Assembly (NCBI GenBank): GCA_016871805.1
Contig: VHCG01000018.1
Location: forward strand, 1 to 63,652
DNA: 63,652 nucleotides
Direction: 5' to 3'
Origin: Verrucomicrobiota bacterium
Lineage (GTDB): Bacteria; Verrucomicrobiota; Verrucomicrobiia; Limisphaerales; UBA9464
Shown here: positions 26,187 to 35,122 of the stretch, piece after piece
Position numbering within the stretch: position 1 is the first letter of the stretch
How the letters are laid out: the number at the start of each line of letters is the position of its first letter
Program-made: the position numbers and the translations under genes
Notes under the pieces: model-generated
Seen by the model: the letters and a program-made list of their open reading frames with translations, nothing else
The model's database searches: none
Told to the model about the DNA's origin: nothing

Positions 26187-27191
26187 ATGACGCCGTTGGT
26201 CAGCATAGTCATCCCCAACAAGAACCGCGCCGATCTGGTGGTCGAGGCCTTGGAATCCCTGAGAGCCCAGACCTTCCCAGATTGGGAGGCGCTTGTTGTG
26301 GATGACGGATCAACGGATGGAAGTGTGGCCGCCGTCGAGGCGGTGTCTCGGCAGGACCCCCGGGTGCAATCCCATCGACGCCAGGGAGAACCCGGGGGAA
26401 ACACGTGCCGAAACGAGGGATGGAAGGGCAGCCGTGGGAACTGGCTGATGTTTCTCGACTCCGACGATCTTCTGTCCCCGGCGTGTCTGGAAGGACGTCT
26501 CCGGACGATGGAGGGTCGTGATGATCTGGATTTCGGGGTTTTCCCCCATAACCGGTTCCTGAAGCAGCCCGGGGATAGCGATCTCCCATTCCAGATCCCG
26601 AGGTCCGATGACTATGTCTCCAACTTCCTCGCCTTCGACACGCCATGGCAGACCTGTGGGCCGATCTGGCGACGCTCGGCCCTGGACCGGCTGGAACCCT
26701 GGGATCCTGGGCTCAAGAAGTGCCAGGATCTGGACTTCCATATCCGTGCCATTCTCTTCGGCCTGAGGTTCGAGATCTTTCCTGGGCCGCGCTTCCTGTG
26801 TCGTGAGGGAGATTCTGGCAGCTCGGTGTGCCGTGTCCCACATGGTCCCGACACCTTTGAGCCGCGCGAGCGCATGCTGGGTCGGACCTGCGAGCTTCTT
26901 GACAGGACCGGCCAGTGGACCGCACGCCGCCGCTCCGTGATTGCCCGCCTTCACTTCATCCTCGCCGACCTGTGGGCCTCCCACGGATATCGAGACCGTG
27001 CACGGAAGGTCTGGGACACGGCGCGGGCGCGTCGGGTCATCAGCCGTCAGTTCCACCTCGAAGGGTGCATCTTTCTTGCCGTCTACGGCACACCGCTGGC
27101 ACGCCGGACCATCCGGTTCCTGGAACTGATTGCCCGCCCCTACGAGACCTCCCACGAGGTTCCCTTTCAGCTCGTTCGACTCCCCGGCTGA
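26187..27191 (+). CDS. Family 2 glycosyltransferase
   Basis: This 334-residue protein starts MTPLVSIVIPNKNRADLV, a GT-A fold opening. It has the nucleotide-binding DDGSTDGS at 39-46 and a DSDD metal motif (MFLDSDDLL) near residue 95. It transfers a sugar from a nucleotide donor to an unknown acceptor, probably a surface glycan, on the cytoplasmic side. It stands alone rather than in a polysaccharide cluster, and its codon choice looks slightly less GC-rich than its neighbours, which could mean recent acquisition. Confidence 0.9.
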   Translation: MTPLVSIVIPNKNRADLVVEALESLRAQTFPDWEALVVDDGSTDGSVAAVEAVSRQDPRVQSHRRQGEPGGNTCRNEGWKGSRGNWLMFLDSDDLLSPACLEGRLRTMEGRDDLDFGVFPHNRFLKQPGDSDLPFQIPRSDDYVSNFLAFDTPWQTCGPIWRRSALDRLEPWDPGLKKCQDLDFHIRAILFGLRFEIFPGPRFLCREGDSGSSVCRVPHGPDTFEPRERMLGRTCELLDRTGQWTARRRSVIARLHFILADLWASHGYRDRARKVWDTARARRVISRQFHLEGCIFLAVYGTPLARRTIRFLELIARPYETSHEVPFQLVRLPG

Positions 27192-27219
27192 CGCCCTCCG
27201 TACCAGGTTTGCACCGGTC

Positions 27220-27242
27220 GACGCCCGACGCCCAACGCCCGG
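27220..27242. repeat. Family D short repeat
   Basis: The stretch GACGCCCGACGCCCAACGCC is a type of low-complexity repeat seen in many genomes of this phylum. A similar CAACGCCCAACTCCCGAC is at 53167-53183. Both lie directly at the 3' end of minus-strand genes. Confidence 0.4.
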
Positions 27243-28697
27243 TCAGCCGTCCACCACGGAGCTCACGACATCCCCGCTGACGTCCGTCAGCCGGAAGTCG
27301 CGTCCGCTGTAGCGGAACGTCAGCCTCTCGTGGTCGAACCCCAGGAGGTGAAGCAGGGTCGCGTGGAAGTCGTGGACGCTGACGCGATCGTGAACGGCCT
27401 TGAACCCGACCTCGTCGGTCGCGCCGTGATGAACCCCGGGCTTCGTCCCGCCGCCGGCCATCCAGACGGTGAAGGCATGCGGGTTGTGGTCCCGTCCAGT
27501 GCCGCCCTTCTGGACGATGGGCAGGCGTCCGAACTCACCGCCCCAGATGACGAGGGTCTCGTCGAGGAGCCCGCGCTGTTCGAGATCGGTGAGGAGCGCT
27601 GCAATGGGGCGGTCGGTCTCCGCCGCGAAGCCGGAGTGGTTGCGGACGATGTTCTCGTGTCCATCCCAGCTCCGTTCATTGTCCATGCCGCCGGAGTAGA
27701 TCTGGACGAACCGGACGCCGCGTTCCACGAGGCGACGGGCGGTCAGGCACTGGCGGGCGAACTGGTCGCAGGGCTTGTCATCGGTGCCGTAGAGGCGCCG
27801 GATCGACCCGGGTTCCCGCTGCCAGTCGAGGGCCTCGGGGGCCGCCATCTGCATGCGGTAGGCGAGCTCGAAGCTCTCGAGTCGCGCCGCCAGCGCCTGG
27901 TCGGTCGGGTCGAGCTCCCGGTGCCGGCCACCGAGCCGGGCCATGAGATCAAGCTGACGTCGCTGGGTCGCGGGATCGAGTCCTGGCGGCAGGTCGAGGT
28001 TGTCGATTGCCCGCCCCTTGGGACGGAGGTGGGTGCCCTGATAGACGCCCGGAAGGAATCCGGAACTCCAGTTCAGCGCGTGGCCCTTGGGTAGTCCGCG
28101 GTCGAGCGGATCGCTCATGACGACGAACGCCGGCAGGTCCCGGCTCTCCGACCCAAGGCCGTAGGTGGCCCAGGAACCGACGCATGGGAACCCCATTCGT
28201 GGAACCCCGGTGTTCATCATGAATAGCGCCGGGCTGTGGTTGTTGGATTCGGTATGGCAGGAGTGTAGGAACGCCATCCGGTCGACATGCCGGGACAGGT
28301 GCGGGAACAGTTCCGAGACCCAGGCTCCCGACTGGCCCTGTTGCGCCCACTGGAAAGGCGACTTCATCAGGGGCCCCACGTTGCCGGTGAAGAAGCCCGT
28401 GTTCTTGTCGAACCCCTCCAGCTCCTGTCCGTCGCGTCGTGCCAGCTCCGGCTTGTAGTCCCAGGTGTCGACCTGGCTGGGGCCGCCGTTCATGAAGAGC
28501 CAGATCACCGAGCGGGCCTTGCCGACGTGCTGGGGTGGGCGGGCGGCGAGAGGGTTGAGCGCGGGGGTCGATCCCAGGAGCCGTTCGTCGCGCAGCAGCG
28601 TGGCCAGGCCGATCAGACCGGCACCGCCACCGCAGCGACGGAGGAGATCCCGCCGGGACCAGAGGGACGGGGGTAGGGGAGGAGTCATCATCGGCAC
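27243..28697 (-). CDS. DUF1501 protein, pair 1
   Basis: The 484-residue product belongs to the DUF1501 (sulfatase/alkaline-phosphatase-like) proteins that are always found beside planctomycete-type cytochrome proteins. It has a Tat-like start, SRRDLLRRCGGGAGLIGLA. Characteristic blocks are VIWLFMNGGPSQVDTWDYKP, HSCHTESNNHSPALFMMNTG, GVRFVQIYSGG, LVIWGGEFGRLP and GRDHNPHAFTVWMAGGG; the Asp, His and Asn residues in them probably bind metal as in alkaline phosphatases. It probably acts in the periplasm. It follows the PSD1 gene after 19 bases. The reaction is unknown, though the pair is often linked to polysaccharide breakdown. Confidence 0.9.
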   Translation of the reverse strand: MPMMTPPLPPSLWSRRDLLRRCGGGAGLIGLATLLRDERLLGSTPALNPLAARPPQHVGKARSVIWLFMNGGPSQVDTWDYKPELARRDGQELEGFDKNTGFFTGNVGPLMKSPFQWAQQGQSGAWVSELFPHLSRHVDRMAFLHSCHTESNNHSPALFMMNTGVPRMGFPCVGSWATYGLGSESRDLPAFVVMSDPLDRGLPKGHALNWSSGFLPGVYQGTHLRPKGRAIDNLDLPPGLDPATQRRQLDLMARLGGRHRELDPTDQALAARLESFELAYRMQMAAPEALDWQREPGSIRRLYGTDDKPCDQFARQCLTARRLVERGVRFVQIYSGGMDNERSWDGHENIVRNHSGFAAETDRPIAALLTDLEQRGLLDETLVIWGGEFGRLPIVQKGGTGRDHNPHAFTVWMAGGGTKPGVHHGATDEVGFKAVHDRVSVHDFHATLLHLLGFDHERLTFRYSGRDFRLTDVSGDVVSSVVDG

Positions 28698-28716
28698 ACG
28701 GGGTGGGGCTCGGACG

Positions 28717-31467
28717 TCACTGGATGGTAAGGAATTCGCTCAGGCCGAACAGGACCTGGCCGAAGTCGCCGAGGGTCTTCCGCAGGGCCGTTTCCCGCGG
28801 AAGGTCCGCACGGGATTCCAGACCCAGGCGGAGGAACTCGAGGCTGTCCTGGCGTTCCCCGTCGGACGGCGCCCTGCCCAGGATCCGGCGGTAGCCGGTG
28901 TCGACCGCCCGCTCCAGCGAGGTGGAGGCCTCCACGGACAGCAGCTCCGCGAGGTCGTCGCAACGGGCGCGCAGGAAGGGGCTGTTGAGAAACAGGAGTG
29001 CCTGGGGGGCGGTGATGGTGGCGGGGCGGTTGCCCACGCTCAGCACGGCATCGGGGGCGTCGAAGAGCTGCAGCATGGGGCTCAGCTGGCTGCGCTTCAC
29101 CATGAAGTAGAGGCTCCGTCGTCGCTGCTGCTCGTCGAGGGTGCCCGGCCCGCCCATCCGGGCGTCGAGTCCGCCTGAGGCCGAGAGCAGGGCGTCCCGG
29201 ATCGCCTCGGCCTCGAGTCGGTGCTTGGGGAAGTGCCAGAGCAGACGATCCTCGGGGTCAAGTCCCATGGCCCGGGTCGCGGCGGGGTTTGCCCCCGGAC
29301 GGCTGTCCTGCTGCCAGACGGCACTGGCGATGAGCAGACGGTGCAGAGCCTTGATGGAACCACCGCTTCGGAGGAACTCGCCGGCGAGCCAATCCAGCAG
29401 CTCGGGATGGACTGGCAGCGCGCCCTGTTGGCCGAAGTCGTTGGGTGTGGCGACGATGCCCTGGCCGAAGTGGAGCGCCCAGACGCGGTTGACCAGCACG
29501 CGGGCCAGCAGGTGGCCGGCTCCGTTCTCCGAATCCGTCATCCAGTCCGCGAGGGCACGTCGACGATGGGACGTCCGGGCCCCCTCCGGACGCGGCCGTT
29601 GCCAATGGGTTTCCGGACGCTTCATCAGCACCGGCAGGAAGCCCTGTCCGACGACATCGCCCTTGAGGTTGGGATCCCCGCGGCGGAGGAAGTGGGTCTG
29701 CTCAAAGAAGTCGGCTCCCTGCGTGTGCATCCGGATCGGGGTCAGGCCCTCGGTCGCCACCATCACGGTCGTGAGTTGAGGCTTTGGCTTCGCCTGGGCG
29801 GACGCGTCCACTGCGGCGACCTGACGGCGCCACTCCGGGTCATGCCGACGGTGCCAGGTCCGCAGTGCGGTCCACTGGGCTTCGGTCCGCTGCCCGGCGG
29901 CTGTGGTCCGCGCGGACTCGACCGCGGCGAGATCCCGGGCCGAGGCGGCCGGGCCCCGGAGCTGCGGGGAGGCGTTGGTGGTCACGGACAACCGGAGACG
30001 CCCGATGCTGTGGCGGTTGTTGGTGTCGAACCGCAGTTCCAGGGTGAGCTCCGTCCCGTCGTCGCCACCCACGGAGCCTTCGATGGGGAACACCGCGGCG
30101 TGGTCCTTGCCGAACTCGGGGTCGACGGCCCAGCCCGACTTCGCATCACCGTCGATCGCAGCGGCCACGGGCAGACCCTTCTGCTCGAATGTCGCGGTCG
30201 GGGTGCCGAACCGGACGGGTGTGGGTTCGTTCGTGGATCCGGTCGGACGCTGCAGGAGGCGAAGGTCGCTCAGCGCGAAGTTGCCGTTGTCGGCCCGACC
30301 CGGTCCACCCCGCGTCAGCGATGGGTCGGACAGTGCCTCGATGCGAAGCGCGCGGATCCCGTGCAGCGGGGTGCGGACCCCGATCCGGTAGCGGTCGAAC
30401 TCGGGGTTCTTCCCGGTCGCGGTCACGGAGCCTTCGGCCTCCAGGGTCATCGTGGCACCGCCGGTGGATTCCACGGCGGCGTCGTCCAAGGTCAGCCATT
30501 CGGTGGCCGTGATCGGAGCACCGTCGGCCAGCCAAGCGGAGAACCTTCGGGGCAGGGTGTCCCGCTCGAAGGCCGCCAGCGCCGCCTGGATCCGGGCATG
30601 GCCCATGGCCCAGTCCTGCTCACGCCGCCGGTTCTCCTCGGGTTCCAGGTCGAGATCGATGTGGCTCCGGACGGTCGTCGCGAAGGTGGAGATCAGTCGG
30701 TAGTAGTCCTTCGAGGCGATCGGGTCCGTCTTGTGGTCATGACAGCGGGCACATCCGACGCTGAGACCGAGGAAGGCCGCACCGGTCGTGTTGGCCATGT
30801 CGTCGAGCGCATCATATCGGAACCGCTCGACCTCGTTGGCGGTGATCTGGGTGGGGAAGACGCCTGAACCGAGAAACCCGGTGGCCATCAGGGCCAAGGG
30901 GTTCTCCGGGGCAACCTCGTCGCCGGCGATCTGCCAGCGGACGAAGTCGAGGTAGGGCTGGTCGGCGTTGAAGGCGTGGACGACGTAGTCGCGGTAGGGC
31001 CAGGCATTCGGCCGGTCGTAGTCGTGCTCGAACCCGCTGCTCTCGGCGAACCGGGCGGCGTCGAGCCAGTGGCGGGCCCAGCGTTCGCCATAGGCCGGGC
31101 TTGCGAGGAGACGGTCGACGGCCTCCAGGAATCCTGCGGGTGAGGGATCCGCTCCGACCGCCTGCAGGGCCTCGGGAGCCGGGGGGAGCCCGGTGAGGAT
31201 GAGCGCGGCCCGTCGGAGCAGGATCTCCGGTGTGGCCTGCGGGGATGGGGACAGGCCCTCGGATTGGAGGCGGGACAGGATGAAGGCGTCGACCGGTGTC
31301 CGCGCCCCGGCGATGGCTGGCGGTGCGGCGGTCCGGAGCGGCTCGAACGCCCAGTGGGGGTTGGCGTTGGTGCCCGGAGTCCGGGTGGCGGGCGGCGCTT
31401 CGGCGCCATGGGGGGCGGACAGGCTCAGCGCGGCGAGGACGACTGCGGTGGCGATCGGACGGATCAT
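28717..31467 (-). CDS. DUF1549/DUF1553 (PSD1-type) protein without leading cytochrome domain, pair 1
   Basis: The 916-residue exported protein starts at ATG 31467 with signal MIRPIATAVVLAALSLS. DUF1549 begins almost at once (HWAFEPL, TPVDAFILSRL, LTGLPPAPEAL) and contains GCARCHDHKTDP, a CxxCH motif that could bind haem c. A middle region of about 300 residues looks like a beta-rich carbohydrate-binding type domain. DUF1553 follows (LARVLVNRVWALHFGQGIV, NDFGQQG, HPELLDWLA). The separate N-terminal PSCyt1 haem domain found in pair 2 is missing here. It is translated just ahead of the DUF1501 gene. Confidence 0.9.
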   Translation of the reverse strand: MIRPIATAVVLAALSLSAPHGAEAPPATRTPGTNANPHWAFEPLRTAAPPAIAGARTPVDAFILSRLQSEGLSPSPQATPEILLRRAALILTGLPPAPEALQAVGADPSPAGFLEAVDRLLASPAYGERWARHWLDAARFAESSGFEHDYDRPNAWPYRDYVVHAFNADQPYLDFVRWQIAGDEVAPENPLALMATGFLGSGVFPTQITANEVERFRYDALDDMANTTGAAFLGLSVGCARCHDHKTDPIASKDYYRLISTFATTVRSHIDLDLEPEENRRREQDWAMGHARIQAALAAFERDTLPRRFSAWLADGAPITATEWLTLDDAAVESTGGATMTLEAEGSVTATGKNPEFDRYRIGVRTPLHGIRALRIEALSDPSLTRGGPGRADNGNFALSDLRLLQRPTGSTNEPTPVRFGTPTATFEQKGLPVAAAIDGDAKSGWAVDPEFGKDHAAVFPIEGSVGGDDGTELTLELRFDTNNRHSIGRLRLSVTTNASPQLRGPAASARDLAAVESARTTAAGQRTEAQWTALRTWHRRHDPEWRRQVAAVDASAQAKPKPQLTTVMVATEGLTPIRMHTQGADFFEQTHFLRRGDPNLKGDVVGQGFLPVLMKRPETHWQRPRPEGARTSHRRRALADWMTDSENGAGHLLARVLVNRVWALHFGQGIVATPNDFGQQGALPVHPELLDWLAGEFLRSGGSIKALHRLLIASAVWQQDSRPGANPAATRAMGLDPEDRLLWHFPKHRLEAEAIRDALLSASGGLDARMGGPGTLDEQQRRRSLYFMVKRSQLSPMLQLFDAPDAVLSVGNRPATITAPQALLFLNSPFLRARCDDLAELLSVEASTSLERAVDTGYRRILGRAPSDGERQDSLEFLRLGLESRADLPRETALRKTLGDFGQVLFGLSEFLTIQ

Positions 31468-31574
31468 GCGGGCGAGGGTGGAACTATGGCCAAGGCACCG
31501 ACGTGTGACTACGGGGAAAGCCGGAAAGGTCATCCCTCGACAGGGGGCGACCTTGATCGCATCTTGCGCCGCCC

Positions 31575-32354
31575 ATGGCTCAACCCTTGGTCATTGCCGG
31601 TCGCTCCTTCACCAGTCGCCTGTTCCTCGGCACTGGCAAGTTCCCGTCTCCCGAATCCATGCGCGATGCCCTCGCCGCAAGTGGCACCGAGGTGGTGACC
31701 GTGGCCCTCCGTCGGGCCGATCTCACCGGCACCCGCGACCCCTTCGCCAACATCCTGGAGTTCATCGATCCGCAGCGGTACCTCCTGCTCCCGAACACCA
31801 GCGGCGCGATGAATGCCGAGGAGGCCGCCCGACTCGCCCGGCTCGCCGTCGCCGCCGGGTTGCCCAAGTGGGTGAAGCTCGAAATCCATCCCGATCCCCG
31901 CTACCTGCTTCCGGATCCGATCGAGACGCTGAAGGCGGCCGAGATCCTGGTCCGGGAAGGTTTCGTGGTCCTGCCCTACATCAATGCCGATCCCGTCCTG
32001 GCCAAACGTCTTCAGGAGGTGGGCACTGCGACGGTCATGCCGCTCGGGTCGCCGATCGGATCCCACCGGGGGCTGCAGACCCGGGACCAGATCCGGATCA
32101 TCCTCGAGCAGGCGACGGTGCCCGTGGTGGTCGATGCCGGCATCGGCGCCCCGAGCCATGCGGCCGAGGCCCTCGAGCTGGGTGCCGATGCGGTCCTGGT
32201 GAACACGGCGATCGCCGTCGCCAGTGATCCGAACCGGATGGCCATCGCGTTCCGTCAGGCGGTGGAGGCGGGTCGGACCGCCTTCGAGATCGGCCTGGGT
32301 TCCGCCACCGACACGGCGAATGCGACCAGTCCGCTCACCGCCTTCCTGGGGTGA
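31575..32354 (+). CDS. thiG: Thiazole synthase ThiG
   Basis: The 259-residue TIM-barrel enzyme builds the thiazole phosphate of thiamine from deoxyxylulose phosphate, dehydroglycine and ThiS-thiocarboxylate. Family marks are [12 protein letters not shown], the Schiff-base lysine in WVKLEIHPD (about residue 98), [15 protein letters not shown] and [12 protein letters not shown], with the phosphate site [22 protein letters not shown]. Length is normal. ThiS, ThiF and ThiH are not adjacent, and I see no TPP riboswitch in the 107 bases upstream. It is divergent from the PSD1 gene. Confidence 0.95.
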   Translation: MAQPLVIAGRSFTSRLFLGTGKFPSPESMRDALAASGTEVVTVALRRADLTGTRDPFANILEFIDPQRYLLLPNTSGAMNAEEAARLARLAVAAGLPKWVKLEIHPDPRYLLPDPIETLKAAEILVREGFVVLPYINADPVLAKRLQEVGTATVMPLGSPIGSHRGLQTRDQIRIILEQATVPVVVDAGIGAPSHAAEALELGADAVLVNTAIAVASDPNRMAIAFRQAVEAGRTAFEIGLGSATDTANATSPLTAFLG

Positions 32355-32479
32355 GGGAGCGAGGGGGTGGGCGAAGGGCCCACGGGGAGGGAGGTTCTCC
32401 GTCGCGTACCCGCAGGCGGATGTCTGGAGGATGATGTCCACGGCCGGGTGCGCACCGAGACCAGGCCTGCCCGGGCTCA

Positions 32480-32700
32480 AGGGCCAGAGGCCCGTCCAAT
32501 ACCAGCCTGGGGCATCGCCCCAGGACACCGATGACCGCAGATTGGAGGGCTGAAGGCCCGATTGATAAGGCAGGGGTGACGTCCCGTGCATCGATCCTAG
32601 GACGGGATTGCGGGTGCCATGAATCGGTTCGTTGGCCCTCCGTCCTCGGGGGATGGTTTCCTGGGGCGATACCCAGGCTGGTTTGGATCGCGCCGTTGGC
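32480..32700. repeat. Inverted pair of family C elements
   Basis: The first copy (32495-32523) reads ACCAGCCTGGGGCATCGCCC then CAGG and contains a perfect CCTGGGGC/GCCCCAGG hairpin. The second (32660-32686) is the reverse complement, reading CCAGCCTGGGTATCGCCCC on the minus strand. GGGCTCAAGGGCC and GGGCTGAAGGCCC motifs accompany them. Elements of this look are common between genes in Planctomycetes and Verrucomicrobia. They occupy the 367-base gap between thiG and the convergent GH31 gene, which holds no gene. Confidence 0.6.
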
Positions 32701-32721
32701 GCTGGGTAGGGCGGAGCCCGT

Positions 32722-35118
32722 TCAGACCACCAGGGAGTACTCGATGTGGATCGTGCCCGGGTCGTTGGGGATGTCGGCGACGATCATGTTCTGGCCTTCC
32801 ACGACATCATGAGGGGCGGGACGGCCGTTGAGGCGCAGTCGTCCCTTGTGCCTCGCCTGCCAGAGGACCAACCGCCAGGTCTTCACCCGGGATATGAACG
32901 GTCCCACGGCGGGTGAGACGTCGAGGCTCCAGGTCCGTCCCCGCACCCGGCTGGTGAAGGTCCGTCGGAGGGTCTGACCCTGCTCATAGGCCTGCGTCTC
33001 GCCGTCGTCCTCGTACCAGTCCAGTCGACCCTGGGGTCCGGGCACGCAATGGAGCATCAGGGTGTCGTCCGGCATTTCCCCGACGAACTGCTGGGCGGGG
33101 CCGAAGGGGAGGATGGCGCCGGCCCTCACATAGAGGGGGATGGCGCTCAATGGCGCTCCCGAAACCACGTGTTGTCCACCCACCCGTGGTTCGCCCGTCC
33201 AGAACTGGATCCAGGTGTCGTTCGGCAGGTACACGGTCCGGGCCACCGCGCCCTGACGCAGCACCGGGGCGATCATCAGGTCGCGTCCCAGCAGGAACTG
33301 GTCGCCACAGGCCACCGCCACGGGGTCGTTCGGGTAGTGCCAGAGGAGGGGACGCATGATCGGCGCGCCGGTCGACCGCGCCTCGGCGAAGAGTGAATAT
33401 AGGTAGGGCAGCAGCTGGTACCGCAGGTGCAGGAAGGTCCTGCAGATCTCCTCCACGGGCTGACCCAGGGCCCAGGGCTCCTGGTCGATCGTTCCGATGT
33501 TGCTGTGGTTCCGGAAGAACGGCGTGAAGGTGGAGAACTGGAACCACCTCAGGAACAGCTCCGGTGTGGTGTTCTCAAGGAATCCCCCGACATCCCCTCC
33601 GCAGAACGGCACCCCGCTGAGCGAGAGGTTCAGGAACATCTGGACCGCGTCGTTGAGGTGGTCCCAGTTCGACGAGTTGTCGCCGGTCCAGACCAACGCA
33701 TGCCGCTGGATCCCGGCATATCCCGCCCGGGTGATGACGAAGGGTCTGGGGCATTGGGACGGGTCCGAATCCCCCGCTGCGAGCAGGCCCTCCCGCGAGG
33801 CCTGGGCCATGTGGTGGCCGTAGAGGTTGTGGACCTCCCGATGGCGCTCCGGTCCGCGATCGGTACGATGGAGGCATTCGGGGTCGAGGGTCTTGTCAGG
33901 CCGGGCGAAGTTCGCCGGCTCATTCATGTCGTTCCAGATGCCGGCCACGCCCTGGGCGCTGAGCGCCTGCTGCTCCCGGGCCCACCACGAGCGAGCTCCG
34001 GCGTTCAGGAAGTCGGGAAAGCGGGATTCGCCCGGCCAGACCTCGCCCAAGGCGTCCGCCTTGCCATCCGGCGCCTTCACGAAGGCGTCCGCCTTCCGGC
34101 CCCGCTGGAGGACCCCGAACTTCGGATCGTTCTTCACCCCGGGGTCCACGATCGTGACCACCTTGAAGCCCTTCCGTCCGAGACGTCGGATCATCTCGGC
34201 CGGCTTGGGGAAGGTCTTGCCGAAGGTGAACACCCGATACCCATCCATGTGGTGGATGTCCAGGTAGAGCACATCGCAGGGCAGTCGACGCTTCCGGAAC
34301 TCCCGGGCGATCTCCTCGACCCGCTCCTGGGTCTCGTAGCTGTAGCGGGACTGCTGGTAGCCCAGACCCCACTTCGGGGGCAGCGGCATGGCCCCGGTGA
34401 GCTGGGTATAGCGTGAGACGACCTGGTCGACCCCCGGGCCCAGGAACAGGTAGAGGTCGATGGCCCCCGTCGACGCCTTCATCTGCCAGCGATCCAACCG
34501 GGTCTGGCCGATGTCCCAGGACTGTCGGGCCGGGGTGTCCCAGAAGACGCCGGCCGCCCGGCCATCCCGCATGGAGAGGGCGAAGGGGATGGAGACGTAG
34601 AGCTGCTTGAGGGCCGGGTGGATCGCCGGGGCGTGGCCCAGGACGTCGATGTTCCAGAACTCCCGCTGGAGCCCGCGGCGGTTGAATGTTCCGGTGGTCT
34701 CACCCAAGCCGAACACGGATTCCCCGTCGGTCAGGTCGAGGGTCAGGACCGACTCGGTCTTGGACACCGTCGTGGCCCCGGCGTCGGCCGAGAACACCCG
34801 GAGTCCGTGGCGGTCGGTCACCGACCAGGCGCCCGACTTCAGATCGATCGCGAAGGTTCCGACGGCGGTGATGATCGATGCCGTCCTGGCTCCGATCTTG
34901 GTTTGGACCGCCGGCCGGGGTGGCGTCCAGGGCGACACCACCCAGGAGGGAGTGGGTTTCCCGGTCGTGCCATGGGTCCACTGGAGGTGGAGCAGATCGT
35001 CGGCGAGGGCTTCGATCCGAAGTTGGACGCCGGGTCCGCGGAGGTGGAGTCCGGGTGCCGGATCGCTGAGCGACTCATAGGCGGCCGGGGTCTTCGCGGG
35101 ACGGCGTCGGGCGGGCAT
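32722..35118 (-). CDS. Glycoside hydrolase family 31 alpha-glucosidase
   Basis: This 798-residue enzyme has the GH31 layout: N-terminal beta-sandwich with ESVFGLGETTGTFNRRG, a TIM barrel and C-terminal beta domains. The nucleophile Asp is in GIWNDMNEPAN (about residue 396) and the acid/base Asp in WTGDNSSNWDHL (about 480). The WGLGYQQSRYSY and DVLYLDIHHMDGY segments are family hallmarks. It should release glucose (or xylose) from alpha-linked sugars. No signal peptide is visible, so it is probably cytoplasmic. It starts 4 bases after proS on the same strand, an unusual operon partner. Confidence 0.92.
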   Translation of the reverse strand: MPARRRPAKTPAAYESLSDPAPGLHLRGPGVQLRIEALADDLLHLQWTHGTTGKPTPSWVVSPWTPPRPAVQTKIGARTASIITAVGTFAIDLKSGAWSVTDRHGLRVFSADAGATTVSKTESVLTLDLTDGESVFGLGETTGTFNRRGLQREFWNIDVLGHAPAIHPALKQLYVSIPFALSMRDGRAAGVFWDTPARQSWDIGQTRLDRWQMKASTGAIDLYLFLGPGVDQVVSRYTQLTGAMPLPPKWGLGYQQSRYSYETQERVEEIAREFRKRRLPCDVLYLDIHHMDGYRVFTFGKTFPKPAEMIRRLGRKGFKVVTIVDPGVKNDPKFGVLQRGRKADAFVKAPDGKADALGEVWPGESRFPDFLNAGARSWWAREQQALSAQGVAGIWNDMNEPANFARPDKTLDPECLHRTDRGPERHREVHNLYGHHMAQASREGLLAAGDSDPSQCPRPFVITRAGYAGIQRHALVWTGDNSSNWDHLNDAVQMFLNLSLSGVPFCGGDVGGFLENTTPELFLRWFQFSTFTPFFRNHSNIGTIDQEPWALGQPVEEICRTFLHLRYQLLPYLYSLFAEARSTGAPIMRPLLWHYPNDPVAVACGDQFLLGRDLMIAPVLRQGAVARTVYLPNDTWIQFWTGEPRVGGQHVVSGAPLSAIPLYVRAGAILPFGPAQQFVGEMPDDTLMLHCVPGPQGRLDWYEDDGETQAYEQGQTLRRTFTSRVRGRTWSLDVSPAVGPFISRVKTWRLVLWQARHKGRLRLNGRPAPHDVVEGQNMIVADIPNDPGTIHIEYSLVV

Positions 35119-35122
35119 CGGA

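Noticed and set aside
29221-30867. Long plus-strand frame opposite the PSD1 gene of pair 1
   Set aside because: Gly/Arg/Val-rich shadow; the minus-strand PSD1 protein is complete.
31468-31574. Possible TPP riboswitch before thiG
   Set aside because: The conserved CUGAGA and ACCUGA-type elements of the THI box are not present.
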